DNA of 34,035 bases, taken from the NCBI GenBank assembly GCA_031376885.1, contig JANMEL010000042.1, positions 1 through 34,035 of the forward strand, in the 5' to 3' direction. Position 1 is the first letter of the stretch. Each line of letters opens with the position of its first letter. The notes beneath the pieces were generated by a model. The model was not told the origin of the DNA. It made no database searches and worked only from the letters and a program-made list of their open reading frames with translations. The position numbers and the translations under genes are program-made. Source of the stretch: Chamaesiphon sp031376885 (GTDB lineage Bacteria > Cyanobacteriota > Cyanobacteriia > Cyanobacteriales > Chamaesiphonaceae). Positions 7,629 to 14,474 of this stretch are shown here, in pieces.

Positions 7629-8294
7629 TACTGTACTGTGCAATACGAGCAGATCGTCGCCAATATAGGGATTGAGATAGGCGCAAAGTAAACTTTTTAG
7701 CTCTGTATATAGTTTCTGTCGATGTTCGAGATCGCTTTTGAGCGCAGTGAGAAACAAACCATTATAGGTACGATGGAATACTTCGGCGATTAATTCACTC
7801 TGTTCGCGACTGAGATCGGGATTGCGCTGTTGGCAGAGATTGGCGAATCGATCGACGATCGCCCGATCGAACTTATCGTCAAATAGAATAAATAATCCTG
7901 GTATTGGGGCAAGAAAGTACTGTAGATAGACGATTTTGTGGATCGGATGCTCGAAATACTCTGCATGAGCATCGACCATTTCACCGATCGTTTGGACGAG
8001 GGGACGACGGATATCTTGGGCAAGTAGTCTGGTGTTGACGATCTCAACTTGGGTCATATGCTCCGCTTCTAGGGCATGAAAAATCGCCAACTTGTCAGGG
8101 AAGAACTGATAAATCGAACCCACGGCTGTCTTAGCTCGATCGGCTATTTGCTGCGTCGTCGCGGCGGCATAACCTACTTCGGCAAAGACTTCTGCTGCTG
8201 CTGTCAGGATTTTTACTACCCGCTGTTGCCCGCGCTCTTGTTTGGGTTGACGACGTAGAGAATTAGGACTTGACATTTGTGAGGATTTATTCAT
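7353..8294 (-). CDS. TetR-family regulator fused to an InsA-like zinc-finger/HTH domain
   Basis: 313 residues. Residues 20-80 are a standard TetR DNA-binding domain (ILTAAAEVFAEVGYAAATTQQIADRA, then VGSIYQFFPDKLAIF), and 85-220 form a TetR ligand domain ending in LKSLLCAYLNPY. A normal TetR protein would end near there. Instead, M223 onward reads like the N-terminus of an IS1-type transposase A protein: CVSCGSDRVAKNG and YICKDCGKQFAQEYSTRGYP give a CxxC-CxxC zinc ribbon, then FRAIERQTGVSHNTVINWVR is a helix-turn-helix. The frame closes in a palindrome. It is divergent from the Rieske oxygenase with only 39 bp between starts and a clear palindromic operator, so the TetR half probably controls that gene and itself. 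Confidence 0.85.
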   Translation of the reverse strand: MNKSSQMSSPNSLRRQPKQERGQQRVVKILTAAAEVFAEVGYAAATTQQIADRAKTAVGSIYQFFPDKLAIFHALEAEHMTQVEIVNTRLLAQDIRRPLVQTIGEMVDAHAEYFEHPIHKIVYLQYFLAPIPGLFILFDDKFDRAIVDRFANLCQQRNPDLSREQSELIAEVFHRTYNGLFLTALKSDLEHRQKLYTELKSLLCAYLNPYIGDDLLVLHSTVMMCVSCGSDRVAKNGHRHDKQRYICKDCGKQFAQEYSTRGYPPQIKQQCLELHQQGISFRAIERQTGVSHNTVINWVRQSSIHERHIQGLL

Positions 8295-8313
8295 AAAATT
8301 GCAGTATCGATTT

Positions 8314-8328
8314 AGTAAACTATTTACT
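8314..8328. promoter_or_regulatory. Palindromic operator between tetR and the Rieske gene
   Basis: AGTAAA-CTA-TTTACT is a perfect 15-bp inverted repeat in the 39-bp divergent gap, 6 bp before the oxygenase ATG. This is the typical position and form of a TetR-family operator. Confidence 0.6.
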
Positions 8329-8333
8329 CACCC

Positions 8334-9317
8334 ATGAATATGCTCCAAGGCGCACCCTGGCTCTTAGCTCACAAGTCTATGCTAGCAGTCAACAAACCTT
8401 TTAAAGTAGCTCTCTATGGCAATGATTATGTGCTGTGGCAAGATGCTAAGGGCAAGATTAATGCGCTGGAAAATATGTGTCCTCACATGGGGGCGATGCT
8501 ATCTGAGGGTTGGTGTGAAGCGAAACCAGATGGCACTAGTCGAGTAGTTTGTCCATTTCACGCGCTAGAATTTGATGGTGAAGGTTGTACGGTTTTACCT
8601 GGTTCAAATAAGCAAACTTTACCGCAATTAGCCCAACTAGAATTAATTATTCAAGGTGACTTTATTTGGTCTTACGGTGGGCATGAGCCTAAAATACCGA
8701 TTCCAAATATTCTGAATGAAATTGCAGCCAGTTATGAATTAGTCGGGCATACCGGAGATTGTAGCGTTGAGACTGACTTGCGATCGATGCTATTAAATAT
8801 GCACGATTACAATCATCAAAATGGCACCCATCGCGAGTTGTTCAAAATTACTGAAGTGCAGTTCGAGAAATTTATCGATGAGGGGCATCATTCCCACGCC
8901 TATTATCAGATGCCGATCGCATCGAGTACTCTGCAAGAAAAACTCAAAAATCCGCCGCTATTTCTGATGCCCAAATTAATGTCAGCGCATCTAGAAAATC
9001 ATTTCCCACATCTGATAATTTTTCACAGTGAGATGCCAGCCGGAACTGTTGCTCAATGTCATTTCTTTGTCCCAGAATCTGAAGGTAAAACCCGCACCTA
9101 TGTTTTACTATTTGCTCAACCCAAACACCCAGCATTTAACCTGATGAAGCAACAGTTTTTAGCGGTGGTGAAAGTTGTAGTCGAACAAGATGCCGCAATT
9201 TTGAGCAACATTTATCCAAATGCCCCACGGAAGATTAAGTTGAACAATGAAGTGGGAATGGATTGGGTACACCGCAATTTTGATAGCTTTCCAGAGCAGA
9301 TCCCTGTGAATAGCTAA
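8334..9317 (+). CDS. Rieske [2Fe-2S] non-haem iron oxygenase
   Basis: 327 residues. The Rieske cluster ligands are CPH (C49, H51) and CPFH (C73, H76). The mononuclear iron site is the D-x2-H-x4-H facial triad D158, H161, H166 in NMHDYNHQNGTH, with N155 before it, as in ring-hydroxylating and related oxygenase alpha subunits. The protein would need a reductase, which is not encoded nearby. The substrate cannot be told; chlorophyll-type oxygenases are larger and carry C-terminal membrane helices absent here. Its divergence from a TetR gene with a shared operator suggests induction by a small molecule, possibly the substrate. Confidence 0.88.
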   Translation: MNMLQGAPWLLAHKSMLAVNKPFKVALYGNDYVLWQDAKGKINALENMCPHMGAMLSEGWCEAKPDGTSRVVCPFHALEFDGEGCTVLPGSNKQTLPQLAQLELIIQGDFIWSYGGHEPKIPIPNILNEIAASYELVGHTGDCSVETDLRSMLLNMHDYNHQNGTHRELFKITEVQFEKFIDEGHHSHAYYQMPIASSTLQEKLKNPPLFLMPKLMSAHLENHFPHLIIFHSEMPAGTVAQCHFFVPESEGKTRTYVLLFAQPKHPAFNLMKQQFLAVVKVVVEQDAAILSNIYPNAPRKIKLNNEVGMDWVHRNFDSFPEQIPVNS

Positions 9318-9322
9318 TATTC

Positions 9323-9354
9323 GATTTCCCCAAGGGGCGGGCTTTCCGCCAACG
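9323..9354 (+). repeat. Palindromic module downstream of the Rieske gene
   Basis: GATTTCCCC-AA-GGGGCGGGCT followed by TTCCGCCAACG, a variant of the 29-bp module, placed between convergent gene ends. Confidence 0.5.
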
Positions 9355-9377
9355 AGCGAACTTTTAACAAGTTTCAG

Positions 9378-9941
9378 TCAGGAAACAGGATTAATCACCG
9401 TCAGAGTCTCATAAACGAGTCGGATCTCTGCCAAACGTTCTGATGGTGTTCGTGGCGGTGCGATCGTCACCCAGCCCAGTTTTACCGAGTAAGTAACTTG
9501 AGCGCGTAATGCGGCATCTGTTTGGGAGAAGCCAATTTTGATAAATAAGTGCTGAAGATACTCTAATCGTTGCTTGTCAACTCGTTCGATCGATGCCATC
9601 GCTCTAACATCATGGATTGCCCAGATTCGCATTGCCTTTTCTAATCGATTATCATCTTTTGCCGCAATTTCCAACAGATGCAATAGTTGTTGGCTTGGTG
9701 TACCGCCAATTGTCTCGACTTGCTGCATCACATTTTCTGTCTCGACAGCTTGCCACTCCTGGATGATTGCTGCCAGCAAATCGTCAAGATTCTTAAAATG
9801 CCAGTAGAAACTGCCGCGTGTAATCTTGAGCGATTTGGCAAGCACATCCACCTTCACAGCCTCAATCCCTTTTTCCATAAAGGTTTCGAGTGCCGCTTGT
9901 ACCCAATCTTGCCGACCTAATTTTGCATTTGCTGTTTCCAT
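9378..9941 (-). CDS. TetR-family repressor
   Basis: 187 residues. The N-terminal helix-turn-helix is clear: WVQAALETFMEKGIEAVKVDVLAKSLK then ITRGSFYWHFKNLDDLLAAIIQ. The rest is a variable helical ligand domain that I cannot match to a known inducer class. It is divergent from the SnoaL-like gene with 81 bp between starts. Two near-identical 18-bp palindromes flank the intergenic promoter, one over its own start codon, so it most likely represses itself and the 10023-10902 genes. The start ATG at 9939-9941 lies within the first palindrome, which supports this start. Confidence 0.9.
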   Translation of the reverse strand: METANAKLGRQDWVQAALETFMEKGIEAVKVDVLAKSLKITRGSFYWHFKNLDDLLAAIIQEWQAVETENVMQQVETIGGTPSQQLLHLLEIAAKDDNRLEKAMRIWAIHDVRAMASIERVDKQRLEYLQHLFIKIGFSQTDAALRAQVTYSVKLGWVTIAPPRTPSERLAEIRLVYETLTVINPVS

Positions 9942-9955
9942 ACAGTAGTGTATTG
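9938..9955. promoter_or_regulatory. TetR operator, copy A
   Basis: CCATACA-GTAG-TGTATTG, a near-perfect inverted repeat overlapping the tetR start codon and the -35 of the divergent promoter. Same arms and spacing as copy B at 9986-10003. Confidence 0.7.
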
Positions 9956-9981
9956 ACTTTCCCAGATGAGGTTGCTATAGT
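9953..9981 (+). promoter_or_regulatory. Sigma-70-type promoter of the SnoaL-like operon
   Basis: TTGACT-N17-TATAGT, with good hexamers and ideal spacing. Transcription would start at about 9988, inside operator B. Confidence 0.65.
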
Positions 9982-9985
9982 TTTA

Positions 9986-10003
9986 CCATACACCACTGCA
10001 TGG
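9986..10003. promoter_or_regulatory. TetR operator, copy B
   Basis: CCATACA-CCAC-TGCATGG, same arms and 4-bp centre as copy A, 48 bp apart start to start. It covers the expected transcription start. Confidence 0.7.
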
Positions 10004-10022
10004 TAAGTCGAGCGAAAAATTT

Positions 10023-10454
10023 ATGATAACTCAAATAGAACAAAACAAAGCAATCGCACTCCGCTTCGAGCAAGAAGGTTGGGGCACCCAAGCTAATTGG
10101 GAAAAGATTTGGGACGAATTAATGGCTAATAATGTCATTCATCATTTCAACAGCGATCCAAAACCAATTGTCGGATTGGCAGCAAATAAGGCTTTTAATG
10201 CTTCTCTATTTCAGGGCTTTCCTGATATTCAACATACAATCGAAGATACGATCGCTGAAGGCGATAAAGTTGTGTACAGAACAACTCTTAAAGGTACCCA
10301 TACAGGTGAATTTATGGGAATACCACCCACAGGTAAATCAGTTTTCATCAACGATTTTACCTTGCTCCGAATTGCTGAGGGGAAGATTGTAGAATGGTGG
10401 TATGACTGCAATTTATTGGCAGTAATACAGCAACTTGGATTGATGCCAGCCTAA
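10023..10454 (+). CDS. SnoaL-like/ester cyclase-type protein (NTF2 fold)
   Basis: 143 residues. The pattern is that of the SnoaL polyketide cyclase-like family: an N-terminal helix (NKAIALRFEQEGWG), HHFNSDPKPIVG, then GFPDIQHTIEDTIAEGDKVVYRTTLKGTHTGEFMGIPPTGK and a final strand with IVEWWYDCNLLAVIQQLG. Members bind or isomerise small hydrophobic molecules; outside polyketide clusters the substrate is generally unknown. It leads a two-gene operon with a membrane protein, 4 bp apart, under the promoter at 9953-9981 and two TetR operators. Confidence 0.88.
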   Translation: MITQIEQNKAIALRFEQEGWGTQANWEKIWDELMANNVIHHFNSDPKPIVGLAANKAFNASLFQGFPDIQHTIEDTIAEGDKVVYRTTLKGTHTGEFMGIPPTGKSVFINDFTLLRIAEGKIVEWWYDCNLLAVIQQLGLMPA

Positions 10455-10458
10455 GTAT

Positions 10459-10902
10459 ATGTATCTAAATTCAGCATTTATAGCACAGATTTTAGTAATT
10501 TTAGGTGCGTCGATATTTCTGATTTTAGGCGTTTTACATGGTGTGTTAACGTTGCAAGATTTACGAGATCCGCGCACTTTTACACCACCAGATCCAGCAC
10601 TTCGCTCGGCGATGCAGGAGTCTAGTATCGCTATCGATCCCCATACAAACCTGTGGAAAGCATGGCTGGGGTTTAATCTCAGTCATAGTTTAGGATTGGT
10701 GATGTTTGGGGGTATTTTTTTAGCGATTGGTTTATTTTATTTCTCCGCATTTGCCCAAATTCTTTGGCTTCAGATTTGTGCTTTATTTATTTCTGCCGCT
10801 TATCTTCTGATGTCACTCAAGTTCTGGTTTTCTAAGCCAGCGATCGGTTCGGGCGTAGCTTTTACCTGCTTTGCTCTAGCTGCGATATTGTCGATCGGGT
10901 AA
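10459..10902 (+). CDS. Small integral membrane protein with four helices
   Basis: 147 residues, start ATG 4 bp after the SnoaL-like stop. Four membrane segments are apparent: about 8-30 (AQILVILGASIFLILGVLHG), 68-92 (LGFNLSHSLGLVMFGGIFLAIGLFY), 95-118 and 126-146. A soluble loop at 31-66 holds LRDPRTFTPPDPALRSAMQES, followed by WKAWLGFNLSHS, a signature I have seen in uncharacterised membrane proteins next to stress regulators. No function can be assigned. Its tight coupling to the upstream gene implies joint control by the TetR repressor. Confidence 0.75.
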   Translation: MYLNSAFIAQILVILGASIFLILGVLHGVLTLQDLRDPRTFTPPDPALRSAMQESSIAIDPHTNLWKAWLGFNLSHSLGLVMFGGIFLAIGLFYFSAFAQILWLQICALFISAAYLLMSLKFWFSKPAIGSGVAFTCFALAAILSIG

Positions 10903-10955
10903 GATTAAACTAAGCTTAAATTTTGTCAGATCTAAAATACCTGTAAGATTCTTTT

Positions 10956-11393
10956 ATGACTGCGATACCTTACCTAATGATTCGTGATGCTGCCGCTGCA
11001 ATTGAATTCTATAAAAACGCATTTGGTGCCGTAGAATTCGTGCGTCTGGCTGACTCATCAGGAAAAGTGATGCACGCTGAAATCAGGATTGGCGATTCGC
11101 AGATTATGTTGGCGGATGAGTTTCCCGATATGGGCTACCGTAGTCCGACAGATCTCGGCGGTTCATCCGTATCTGTTCTACTTTATGTTGAAGATGTCGA
11201 TCGATTATTCGCATCGGCAATTAATGCTGGTGGCACTGCAACTAGACCAGTAAAAGACCAATTTGATGGCGATCGTCGAGGAACTTTGACAGATCCATTT
11301 GGACATATTTGGCTAATTGCAACACGGAGAGAAGACGTGTCTCCAGAGGAATTACAGCAGCGTTTTAAATTAATGTTGGAACAGAATCAATAG
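10956..11393 (+). CDS. VOC-superfamily (PhnB/glyoxalase-like) protein
   Basis: 145 residues. PYLMIRDAAAAIEFYKNAFGAVE is the typical first beta-alpha-beta unit; MHAEIRIGDSQIMLADEF and VSVLLYVEDVDRLFASAINAGGTATRPVKDQFDGDRRGTLTDPFGHIWLIATRRED give the second unit. The H-E/H metal positions of glyoxalase I are only partly kept, which fits the PhnB-like subfamily often involved in resistance or unknown isomerase/dioxygenase roles. It stands 53 bp after the membrane protein gene and may belong to the same transcript. Confidence 0.85.
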   Translation: MTAIPYLMIRDAAAAIEFYKNAFGAVEFVRLADSSGKVMHAEIRIGDSQIMLADEFPDMGYRSPTDLGGSSVSVLLYVEDVDRLFASAINAGGTATRPVKDQFDGDRRGTLTDPFGHIWLIATRREDVSPEELQQRFKLMLEQNQ

Positions 11394-11406
11394 AATAGTA
11401 ATAAAT

Positions 11407-11696
11407 TCATGAAAAATAATCTTCAATATCTCGTGATTGGTGAATGATTCTCAGAACTTCAATTCCATCTGAATCAAAATATAAAAAATAATATAAGGCT
11501 TGACAGGAAAACTTCTCAGTCCCTTTAGCAGCCGATCTCGTGATACTCCCATCGTGGGAAATTGTGCAATCATTGGGAATCGGTCGAGAAGTTTAGCCAC
11601 TTGAAGATCTCCGGCAATATCATTCCGTTCTGCTAGATAAACCCAAAGGTCTTCGAGATCTTTTTCTGCCTCTTTAGACAGACGATATAAGCTCAT
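11407..11696 (-). pseudogene. ParE/RelE-type toxin gene with a frameshift near its 3' end
   Basis: From the ATG at 11696 the first 73 or so residues read as a ParE/RelE toxin (YRLSKEAEKDLEDLWVYLAERN, then GVSRDRLLKGLRSFPVKPYIIFY). The frame then runs into an early TGA at 11451. One frame over, the missing end is intact: FDSDGIEVLRIIHQSRDIEDYFS, closing at 11407-11409. Restoring one base in the T/A-rich run around 11480-11490 gives a 96-residue toxin of normal length. This is a genuine inactivating mutation or a base-call error. The antitoxin-like gene lies upstream at 11740-11988. Confidence 0.75.
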
Positions 11697-11733
11697 GAGT
11701 AATCAAGTTTGGCTGAGACGAGCTTGTCCACGC

Positions 11734-11760
11734 GTTGGCTTAGCCTACCGAAGGTAATCG
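11734..11760. repeat. GTTGGC-TAGCCTACCG-AGGTAATCG repeat at the antitoxin 3' end
   Basis: Closely related to 23211-23237. It supplies the last codons and the stop of the antitoxin-like gene. Confidence 0.6.
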
Positions 11761-11988
11761 AATTGTACCTAGCAATTCCGGTAATGTCTCATCTGTGTAT
11801 TGAGTGTACTCTCCATTTTGGAGTTGTTGCGCCCCCATTTCAATCTTTTGCTGAAGACTTTGTGGATCGCTAGGATGAGGATCTTGGAGCTGATGCAACA
11901 GAATCTCACGCTCTTGTTCGTTCAGAGACAAAATGATTTGAGTCAATGTATCAACTAGCGCAGAATTGACTGGCATAGATCGAATCAT
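11740..11988 (-). CDS. Probable antitoxin partner of the frameshifted toxin
   Basis: 82 residues from MIRSMPVNSALVDTLTQI (a longer frame to 12066 is possible). The protein resembles small cyanobacterial antitoxins of ParE/RelE loci: a helical N-terminus with LSLNEQEREILLHQLQ, then LQQKIEMGAQQLQNGEYTQYTDETLPELL. The last residues (RLPSVG) and the stop come from a dispersed repeat, so the original C-terminus has been cut off, and 43 bp of repeat sequence separates it from the toxin start instead of the usual overlap. The locus is therefore damaged at both genes. Family assignment is by pattern only. Confidence 0.6.
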   Translation of the reverse strand: MIRSMPVNSALVDTLTQIILSLNEQEREILLHQLQDPHPSDPQSLQQKIEMGAQQLQNGEYTQYTDETLPELLGTIRLPSVG

Positions 11989-12120
11989 AGGTATTCCTAC
12001 GTGTAGAAGTTCCTTTGTGTCTAGTATAGCGTCATTAAAAGCCAAGAGATAGATCGATTCAATCATTCTGAATCCTGGCGAAATTAGTCCGATCCTGTGC
12101 CCCTACGGTCATCAGTGAAG

Positions 12121-12166
12121 TCGTCTTTTGTTTATAAGCAAGCACTTGCTTATAAACAAAAGACGA
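12121..12166. repeat. Perfect 22-bp inverted repeat with a 2-bp centre
   Basis: Arms 12121-12142 (TCGTCTTTTGTTTATAAGCA and AG) and 12145-12166 are exact reverse complements around CA. The surrounding 12067-12249 holds no gene that I can support. The palindrome lies upstream of the Coq4-like gene. Confidence 0.9.
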
Positions 12167-12249
12167 GGTAAGATCTTTCTTAGGATCGAACATCAACAAA
12201 ACATTTCCCACCGATCGATCGCCACCCCATCCGAAATAGGAGCCGTACA

Positions 12250-12696
12250 ATGAAGGAAAATCGCTGCGGGTCTGGGACTTCCACCCTGGGAGAAGCAATT
12301 CAAACACTACGCACGGCACAGGCAGCAGGCGACCTGACCGATCGATTTTCAGTAGAACTAGAACAGGCATTCGATCGACATGATGCAATCCACATTTTGT
12401 TTGACTGCGGTAACTCTATTCAGGATGAAATTGCTGTCCATATTTGGATGATTTTTGCGCCAACTGTAGATATTAACGAAATACATCGTGCTGTTGCAAA
12501 GCGAGAACATCGTGATGTTTTAGCGGGAATCGGGCATTTCAAGTTGCTCGGCACTTGGTTGGTATCCTTGCCGCGCATCCTCAGCATTATTTTCAAGAGC
12601 TTCCGAATGAAAAAGAGGCTAGCGGTTGAAGAGCTGTCTAAACTCAAACAACAATCGATCGATGATATTCGCCGAGAACACGGTATCGTATTGTGA
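12250..12696 (+). CDS. Coq4-like protein
   Basis: 148 residues from the ATG at 12250. The frame stays open to 12184 without an earlier start, and the upstream codons look protein-like, so the original N-terminus may have been longer. The Coq4 metal signature HDxxH-x11-E is exact: H44, D45, H48 and E60 in RHDAIHILFDCGNSIQDE. Flanking helices (LSVELEQAF-like before, IHRAVAKREHRDVLAGIGHFKLLGTWL after) also fit. In eukaryotes and proteobacteria Coq4 acts in ubiquinone biosynthesis; cyanobacteria make plastoquinone instead, so the role here is open. A TetR gene follows 33 bp downstream. Confidence 0.7.
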   Translation: MKENRCGSGTSTLGEAIQTLRTAQAAGDLTDRFSVELEQAFDRHDAIHILFDCGNSIQDEIAVHIWMIFAPTVDINEIHRAVAKREHRDVLAGIGHFKLLGTWLVSLPRILSIIFKSFRMKKRLAVEELSKLKQQSIDDIRREHGIVL

Positions 12697-12729
12697 AACG
12701 AAATAGCCTTAATTCAGAACATAGATTCA

Positions 12730-13308
12730 ATGCCCCGCAATAAAACCATCACAGATGAAGAAATCCTGACGATAGCTCGATCGCTTTTCCTGAAAGAAGG
12801 AGCGAAAGCTTCGACCAGAACTTTGGCTAAGATGGTTGGCATCTCTGAATCTGTAATCTTCCAGCGATTTAGCACCAAAGAAGATCTTTTCTTTACAGCA
12901 ATGGTGCCACCACCAGCGCAACTTGAGGCAATTTTCAACATCCATCCTGGTGAGCAAGAGATCGTTACGAACCTGATATCGGTTAGCTTACAGATCGTTG
13001 TTTACTTTCGCGAGGTAATGCCAATTTTTCTATCTTTAGTCAGTCATCCATCCTTCGATATGCAAATATTTTTGCAACGTCACACGATGCCAAGAATTCA
13101 AATTGTGAATCGGCTCGTTGAATATCTAAATGCTGAAGCAGAATTAGGTCGAATCCAGCGCGGAAATGTGGAGGCGACAGCAGCGATGCTGTTATCACAC
13201 TTGCACAATTTAGCTCTGTCTGAAAATATTGGCGATCGTCAACCGATCGATACAGAGCGAGCGATCTCTGATGCGATCGAAGCCTTATGGAAAGGTTTGG
13301 CTCCATAG
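12730..13308 (+). CDS. TetR-family regulator
   Basis: 192 residues. ITDEEILTIARSLFLKEGAKASTRTLAKMVGISESVIFQRFSTKEDLFFTAM is a canonical TetR helix-turn-helix. The C-terminal part (residues 75-190) is helical, with YFREVMPIFLSLVSHPSFD, a pattern of the AcrR-like subgroup. It is 33 bp behind the Coq4-like gene and is probably co-transcribed with it, so it may control its own operon or the DUF1993 gene 84 bp further on. No convincing operator palindrome was found next to it. Confidence 0.9.
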   Translation: MPRNKTITDEEILTIARSLFLKEGAKASTRTLAKMVGISESVIFQRFSTKEDLFFTAMVPPPAQLEAIFNIHPGEQEIVTNLISVSLQIVVYFREVMPIFLSLVSHPSFDMQIFLQRHTMPRIQIVNRLVEYLNAEAELGRIQRGNVEATAAMLLSHLHNLALSENIGDRQPIDTERAISDAIEALWKGLAP

Positions 13309-13392
13309 GTAGGTAGGCGGTATGCTGGGTTAAGCTACTTCTTTCCGTATAATCGATAGTTAGGCACCACAACTTACACTCTGAGAAATCCG

Positions 13393-13905
13393 ATGGAAAA
13401 TCAAAAGATCGTAGCAATCCAGAATATCTTTAGTTCGAGACTCGATACGTTGAGCCATCTTTTAAAAGTAGTCGAGAATCATTTCACGGATGATGTGGAA
13501 TCGATCTTTGATCGACGGATTGCACCCGACATGCTTCCTTTCGGTACCCAAATTGCCTTTGCTTGTAATCAGCCTCGCAACTTTGCGCTGTGGTGCTTAG
13601 GACAGCCAGCAAACAATCTCAACCCTGAAGTATTATATTTAGAAGATGCTCGCGGACATATTTCATCTACTCAGGAACTGCTTGCAAGGATTAATGTTGC
13701 CGATCGTCAGCTTGCCGCAATCGCCCGAATAGATCTCGCACAAGGGCGGTACTTAGAGTTATCTGGATGCTCGTATGTAGATGATTTTTTGATGCCAAAT
13801 TTTTACTTTCATCTAACAACGGCATACGATATTTTAAGGATGTCAGGAGCACCGATCGGCAAGCATGATTTTATGATACATTTGGTACATTTAATCAAAC
13901 AATAA
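13393..13905 (+). CDS. DUF1993 family protein
   Basis: 170 residues. It matches the DUF1993 pattern: an N-terminal helix, RRIAPDMLPFGTQIAFACNQPRNFALWCLG, a mid segment with TQELLARINVADRQLAAI, and the closing signature LMPNFYFHLTTAYDILRMSGAPIGKHDFMIH. The fold is thought to be a DinB-like four-helix bundle, but no activity is established. It probably follows the TetR gene in one transcript. Normal length and no damage seen. Confidence 0.85.
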   Translation: MENQKIVAIQNIFSSRLDTLSHLLKVVENHFTDDVESIFDRRIAPDMLPFGTQIAFACNQPRNFALWCLGQPANNLNPEVLYLEDARGHISSTQELLARINVADRQLAAIARIDLAQGRYLELSGCSYVDDFLMPNFYFHLTTAYDILRMSGAPIGKHDFMIHLVHLIKQ

Positions 13906-13935
13906 TATGGATGAAGTATTCAACGACACGATCGA

Positions 13936-14011
13936 TTCCGCAAAGCGGAGGCTATTGCACTTGGCGTTAGGCTACCGGAGGCACAGCAAACGCTCCACTA
14001 CCGCCAACGAA
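13936..14011. repeat. Repeat mosaic between convergent DUF1993 and hxlR genes
   Basis: Contains GATTCCGCAAAGCGGAGGCT, then TTGGCGTTAGGCTACCGGAG and ACTACCGCCAACGA, pieces of the same module families seen at 11734 and 23084. It reaches to within 4 bp of the hxlR stop. Confidence 0.6.
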
Positions 14012-14014
14012 TCA

Positions 14015-14386
14015 TCACAATTTTGGTTCCAAATATCCCGATTTGGGGTTATTAGTGCCGTATTTTAAGCGATGTTCGTTTCCCCAAGTTGCCATCTGCT
14101 CTAAAACAGACTTTAAAGATTTTCCGTACTCAGAGAGCGAATATTCTACTTTTGCCGGAACTTGGTCATAAACTTGACGGATGATAATTTCGTCTTGTTC
14201 TAATTCTCTTAATTGCTGCGTCAACATTTTTTTTGTAACGTGTGGAATCAGTCGCTGAAGTTCGCCGAAGCGTTGCGGTTCTTCTTTTAAGTAATATAAA
14301 ATAATTGGCTTCCACTTGCCGCCGATAATATCCATCGTTACTTTAACGGGACAATTAGTTTCGTCGATTTGCTCATTTTTATTCAT
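14015..14386 (-). CDS. HxlR-family winged-helix regulator
   Basis: 123 residues. The hallmark opening is present: a cysteine at residue 12 followed by PVKVTMDIIGGKWKPIILYYL, then FGELQRLIPHVTKKMLTQQLRELEQDEIIIRQ as the recognition and wing region, and VEYSLSEYGKSLKSVLEQMATWG as the dimer helix. The N-terminal cysteine is the redox or aldehyde sensor in characterised HxlR/YodB/HypR proteins. It is divergent from the NmrA gene (88 bp between starts), an arrangement seen often, and would control that operon under electrophile or oxidative stress. Confidence 0.92.
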   Translation of the reverse strand: MNKNEQIDETNCPVKVTMDIIGGKWKPIILYYLKEEPQRFGELQRLIPHVTKKMLTQQLRELEQDEIIIRQVYDQVPAKVEYSLSEYGKSLKSVLEQMATWGNEHRLKYGTNNPKSGYLEPKL

Positions 14387-14398
14387 AACTGTCTGGTT

Positions 14399-14417
14399 AC
14401 TAAATAGTGCCTACTAT
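14399..14417. promoter_or_regulatory. Candidate HxlR operator
   Basis: Two short overlapping dyads, ACTA-AA-TAGT (14399-14408) and ATAGT-GCCT-ACTAT (14404-14417), lie 13 bp upstream of the hxlR ATG and directly before a TTGACA (14419-14424) on the NmrA side. Confidence 0.5.
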
Positions 14418-14474
14418 CTTGACAAGTCGCTAGATGCTATTATGGATTTTATCTTAATTGTTTTTAGAAAATCT

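Noticed and set aside
12059..12388. Minus-strand frame of 109 codons
   Set aside because: It runs antisense through the Coq4-like gene and the palindrome; its product is unlike any family I know.
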